Assembly (NCBI GenBank): GCA_002401055.1
Contig: NVRZ01000038.1
Span: 1 to 18,544 of the forward strand
Direction of reading: 5' to 3'
From: Bacteroidota bacterium
Lineage (GTDB): Bacteria; Bacteroidota; Bacteroidia; NORP154
DNA: 18,544 nucleotides
Part shown: in pieces, positions 16,256-18,544 of the stretch
How the letters are laid out: every line of letters begins with the position of its first letter
Numbering within the stretch: position 1 is the first letter of the stretch
Program-made: the position numbers and the translations under genes
Notes under the pieces: generated by a model
The model's database searches: none
Told to the model about the DNA's origin: nothing
The model's input: the letters and a program-made list of their open reading frames with translations, nothing else

Positions 16256-16621
16256 CTAATTTTTAATTGGCCGCTGTGTTTCAGATTCAGCCTGCAGTTT
16301 ACTCAGTTCATTCAGCACCTCTTCATATACTACCTCTAGTTTTTCGGGATTGTCAGTATAGTATTTCAGATTCAGTTCAAATGACTCTTTCGTAAGCCCA
16401 TGTTTCTTAAAAGTTTCTTGATAATAAGCGTTGATATCATCACCAAATTTTTTGTGGTCCATCTTGCGTATTATTATTCCGCCTTCGATGAGCTGAATAT
16501 CGACAAGTAATTCAACCATTTGCTGTTTAGAAAGATACCCATCAGGTACCATTTCCAAATCCCCGTCATTTGTACAGGTTATGCTTGTTATCGCTAAAAA
16601 TAGAATCAAATATTTCTTCAT
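16256..16621 (-). CDS. DUF4296 lipoprotein
   Basis: A small Bacteroidota lipoprotein of unknown function, matching the DUF4296 pattern. 121 residues: a signal with hydrophobic core (4-13) ending ITC, so Cys16 is the likely lipidated residue, then a helical domain beginning VPDGYLSKQQMVELLVDIQLIEGG and a conserved-looking YYQETFKKHGLTKESFELNLKYY segment. The lipobox (SITC) is not ideal. The C-terminus is charged and polar. Preceded by a good promoter that overlaps the 5' end of the divergent frame. Function unknown for the family. Confidence 0.8.
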   Translation of the reverse strand: MKKYLILFLAITSITCTNDGDLEMVPDGYLSKQQMVELLVDIQLIEGGIIIRKMDHKKFGDDINAYYQETFKKHGLTKESFELNLKYYTDNPEKLEVVYEEVLNELSKLQAESETQRPIKN

Positions 16622-16656
16622 AAATTAGCTACTCAAATCAAGTAAATTTATTAATA

Positions 16657-18156
16657 ATGACAAAGTTAGCTGAATTAAAAGACATCAAAATGGTAATGAG
16701 GATCCTTGTATTTACAATACTACTTACAATGGGTTGGTCTATATCTTATGGCCAATCTGAAATGAGCGCCTTCACGGCTACGGGAAGGGCAGGAACAGCG
16801 ACTACATTTGTCACTGATTACCAATCAATGGGGATCAATCCCGCAAACCTCGGATGGAAGGCGAAAAATGAAAAGATGATATCATTTGGATTGCTGGAAG
16901 GGGGCTTTTCGATGTATTCAGAAGCTTTGGCAAAGTCAGAATTGGTGGCAAGTCTTAAGACGGGGAATACCGAATTTACTACAGCGGAAAAAATTAAGGC
17001 AGCGGAAGAATTTACGCAAACGGATCTGTCAATGAACTTCGATTTACAGTGGATTGGCATTGGCGTACAGCCAAGTAAGAAAGTTGGAGGATTCGCATTT
17101 GGTGTAAAGGAACGATTTCAATGGTTTTCAAACTTTGGGGAAACACTTTCTCAGATATTGTTTCTTGGCTATCAGGCCGATTACTTTACCAAACTCATCT
17201 TAAACGATGGTGATACAATAGATAATATATCTGACTTACCCGACACCACAATCGCAAAAATTGTAAAAGGCTATAGTGACCTACCTAAAAAGTTTTCAGA
17301 TATAATTGATGACTCACGAATGTCAATGTCGTGGTATAGGGAATTCAACTTAAGCTATGGAAGAGTGATAATTGACAAGGACAAATTCTCGCTTTATGGC
17401 GGAATAGGATTAAAGTATTTATCGGGGATGGCGATGTTTGACATCAGTGCAACAAATGGAGACCTCGAGGCTTTTTCGGCGGTTACTCCTGCATTTGGCA
17501 TCAATTACGGAGACTCGGTCGCAGATGACAATCCATCTACCGTAACAAGTAGCGGGCTTTTTCCGAAAGCAGTCGGAACTGGTTTCGGATTCGACATCGG
17601 TTTTAGTGCCATATTGGTAGAAAAATTAAAAATTGGTATTGCGCTTAACGACATAGGTTCCATCACGTGGAATGGAAATGTTTATAAAGCTTCTGATGAC
17701 AAATTGGTAGACATGACATCTGCGGGGTTTGCGAGCTATAATATTATTAAGGAATCGGAGGATATTATGGGTGACAGTGGTGTTTTTAATTGGTCAGGGG
17801 TTCATGAAAAAAAAGTGAGTTTGCCTACCAATCTGAGATTTGGTGCGAGTTTTATGCCAAATGAAAAGTTTGAAGCGGGCTTTGATCTTATTCTACCGTT
17901 GAACAAGGTTGCGGGAAATTATCAGAAGGTTCTTTTGGGTGTTGGATTAGATGTGATTCCTGTTCCGTGGTTCAAGGTAAGCACAGGATTTTCAGTAGGT
18001 GGCAACTACGGATTTAATCTTCCCTTAGGTCTGTTGTTTTCCCTGGGAGAAGGTACCTGGGAGGTAGGTGTTGCCTCAAGGGATATTATCACTTTTTTCT
18101 CAAAAAACAGCCCCACACTTTCTGCAAGTGTAGGGCTATTGAGATTTAGGTTCTAA
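16657..18156 (+). CDS. Outer-membrane beta-barrel protein, DUF5723-like
   Basis: Predicted outer-membrane protein of unknown function. 499 residues from the ATG at 16657, but the signal peptide proper begins at Met12 or Met14 (16690 or 16696): MRILVFTILLTMGWSISYGQ, with likely cleavage after YGQ. The 11 charged residues before it are atypical, and the divergent promoter overlaps them, so 16690/16696 is the better start. The mature part opens with ATGRAGTATTFVTDYQSMGINPANLGW, which resembles DUF5723 and FadL/PorV-like barrels where an NPA motif follows the first strand. Alternating beta strands then run to a C-terminal phenylalanine (LLRFRF), typical of outer-membrane barrels. Its last 50 bases carry the terminator of the convergent gene. 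Barrel call fairly sure; DUF assignment tentative. Confidence 0.75.
   Translation: MTKLAELKDIKMVMRILVFTILLTMGWSISYGQSEMSAFTATGRAGTATTFVTDYQSMGINPANLGWKAKNEKMISFGLLEGGFSMYSEALAKSELVASLKTGNTEFTTAEKIKAAEEFTQTDLSMNFDLQWIGIGVQPSKKVGGFAFGVKERFQWFSNFGETLSQILFLGYQADYFTKLILNDGDTIDNISDLPDTTIAKIVKGYSDLPKKFSDIIDDSRMSMSWYREFNLSYGRVIIDKDKFSLYGGIGLKYLSGMAMFDISATNGDLEAFSAVTPAFGINYGDSVADDNPSTVTSSGLFPKAVGTGFGFDIGFSAILVEKLKIGIALNDIGSITWNGNVYKASDDKLVDMTSAGFASYNIIKESEDIMGDSGVFNWSGVHEKKVSLPTNLRFGASFMPNEKFEAGFDLILPLNKVAGNYQKVLLGVGLDVIPVPWFKVSTGFSVGGNYGFNLPLGLLFSLGEGTWEVGVASRDIITFFSKNSPTLSASVGLLRFRF
16661..16689 (-). promoter_or_regulatory. DUF4296 gene promoter
   Basis: On the minus strand TTTG (16686-16689), 17 bases, then TAACTTTG (16661-16668): full matches to the Bacteroidota -33 and -7 elements, and the best promoter in the window. 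The predicted start near 16654 gives a leader of about 33 nt. It overlaps the first codons of the divergent barrel-protein frame. Confidence 0.6.
18102..18137 (-). terminator. Intrinsic terminator of the right-edge gene
   Basis: Read on the minus strand, AGCCCTACACTT (18137-18126), loop GCAGA, AAGTGTGGGGCT (18120-18109), one base, then six T (18107-18102). The 12-bp stem is fully paired on the minus transcript (one G:U) but has a C:A mismatch on the plus transcript, and the T-run follows only on the minus strand. It therefore serves the minus-strand gene ending at 18168, though it lies within the plus-strand coding sequence. Confidence 0.8.
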
Positions 18157-18167
18157 GAATTATTCGC

Positions 18168-18544
18168 CTAGCTAGGTGAATTAACTTTGATCGCTCTGGC
18201 AATTTCAAACATTCTTCTTGCCTGTCCCTCACCAAAAGATTCTCCTTTGATATCTTCAATTTCATAGGAAACATCACCGTCTTTTATAACCACAAAGAAG
18301 TGAAAATCGCCTTCCATGTCAGTTCCTCTAAACTTTTGACTGTAGAATAATCCCCCTTCGTCATCCACAGTAAAAGTAGCCTCGTACACGTCGTCTAAAT
18401 TAATATCGGCTTTTCGCTGTGCAATATCGCCTTCACCACCTGCAATTTGAATTTGAAATCCGGCACCAACTCTTATCTCAAGGCCTCCCCAGTCAAGCAC
18501 GTCAACAATTGCTTCTGGAACAGTTTCTCCTGGAGCAGGAACTT
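18168..18544 (-). CDS. Unknown protein, N-terminus cut by window edge
   Basis: I do not recognise this protein. The frame stays open to the last base of the window: codons before the GTG at 18498-18500 read VPAPGETVPEAIVD, a proline-rich linker rather than a signal or start, so the gene begins to the right. The visible 124 residues form a compact, acidic, probably beta-rich domain (LEIRVGAGFQIQIAGGEGD, then ATFTVDDEGGLFYSQKF, then DFHFFVVIKDGDVSYEIEDI) and end in a helix rich in Arg/Ala (EGQARRMFEIARAI). No membrane segment is seen in this part. Convergent with the barrel protein (11 bp between stops), with a strong terminator just past its stop, which supports a real expressed gene. Confidence 0.65.
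   Translation of the reverse strand, partial: VPAPGETVPEAIVDVLDWGGLEIRVGAGFQIQIAGGEGDIAQRKADINLDDVYEATFTVDDEGGLFYSQKFRGTDMEGDFHFFVVIKDGDVSYEIEDIKGESFGEGQARRMFEIARAIKVNSPS

Noticed and set aside
1..18544. CRISPR array, insertion sequence, prophage, toxin-antitoxin or tRNA/rRNA genes
   Set aside because: Read through both strands: no spaced repeats, transposase or phage motifs, or tRNA cloverleaf signatures were seen, and nearly every base lies in an identifiable chromosomal gene.

Overview
The window comes from a moderately AT-rich genome of the phylum Bacteroidota, probably a marine Cytophagales-type bacterium. The evidence is the protein set: a Porin_O_P family porin, a DUF4296 lipoprotein, a DUF5723-like barrel protein, a bicupin-type homogentisate dioxygenase and a LuxE-like orphan. 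Genes also lack Shine-Dalgarno sequences, and several intergenic spaces carry the Bacteroidota -7 promoter element TAnnTTTG. The DNA is almost entirely coding: 16 genes, two of them cut by the window edges, and no gene-free stretch over 300 bases. I saw no rRNA, tRNA, CRISPR array, insertion sequence or phage gene.

Layout. (1) 1-2243, plus strand: the end of a tyrosine-degradation operon, homogentisate dioxygenase (5' end missing) followed by 4-hydroxyphenylpyruvate dioxygenase. (2) 2246-5735: aspS (minus), a NodB-type deacetylase (plus) and ferrochelatase hemH (minus), packed with convergent ends 2 bp apart or overlapping. (3) 5889-9259, minus: a PhoB/PhoR-like two-component pair with ATGA overlap, followed 27 bp later by lnt, probably one transcript. 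A dispersed-repeat-like element lies between lnt and hemH. (4) 9335-12334: a Porin_O_P porin (minus) and a Na+/Pi symporter with a fused PhoU-like domain (plus), divergent from a 150-bp spacer. (5) 12340-13901: a small lipoprotein and a divergent LuxE-like adenylating protein. (6) 13907-16621: tyrS, a divergent extended-SDR dehydratase/reductase, and a DUF4296 lipoprotein. (7) 16657-18544: an outer-membrane barrel protein and a convergent unknown gene that runs off the right edge.

The most coherent system is region 3-4, which looks like a compact phosphate-acquisition locus. A regulator pair of PhoB/PhoR type sits beside an outer-membrane porin of the 'phosphate-selective' family and an inner-membrane Na+/phosphate transporter. 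In the porin/transporter spacer is a 7-bp direct repeat (TCAAGGG) with an 11-bp period. That is the geometry of a PhoB-family operator, and it sits where a -33 promoter element would be expected. The sensor kinase has almost no extracytoplasmic domain, while a PhoU-like domain is fused to the transporter, so the signal may come from the transporter. This is inference from gene content and spacing, not demonstrated.

Other points worth a look: a four-cysteine insertion in ferrochelatase (a probable [2Fe-2S] site), an orientation-specific intrinsic terminator inside the 3' end of a convergent coding sequence, a tyrosyl-tRNA synthetase whose HIGH motif reads TVGN, and two genes whose farthest upstream start codons overlap promoters. 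Nothing here is clearly a new defence, mobile or biosynthetic system.
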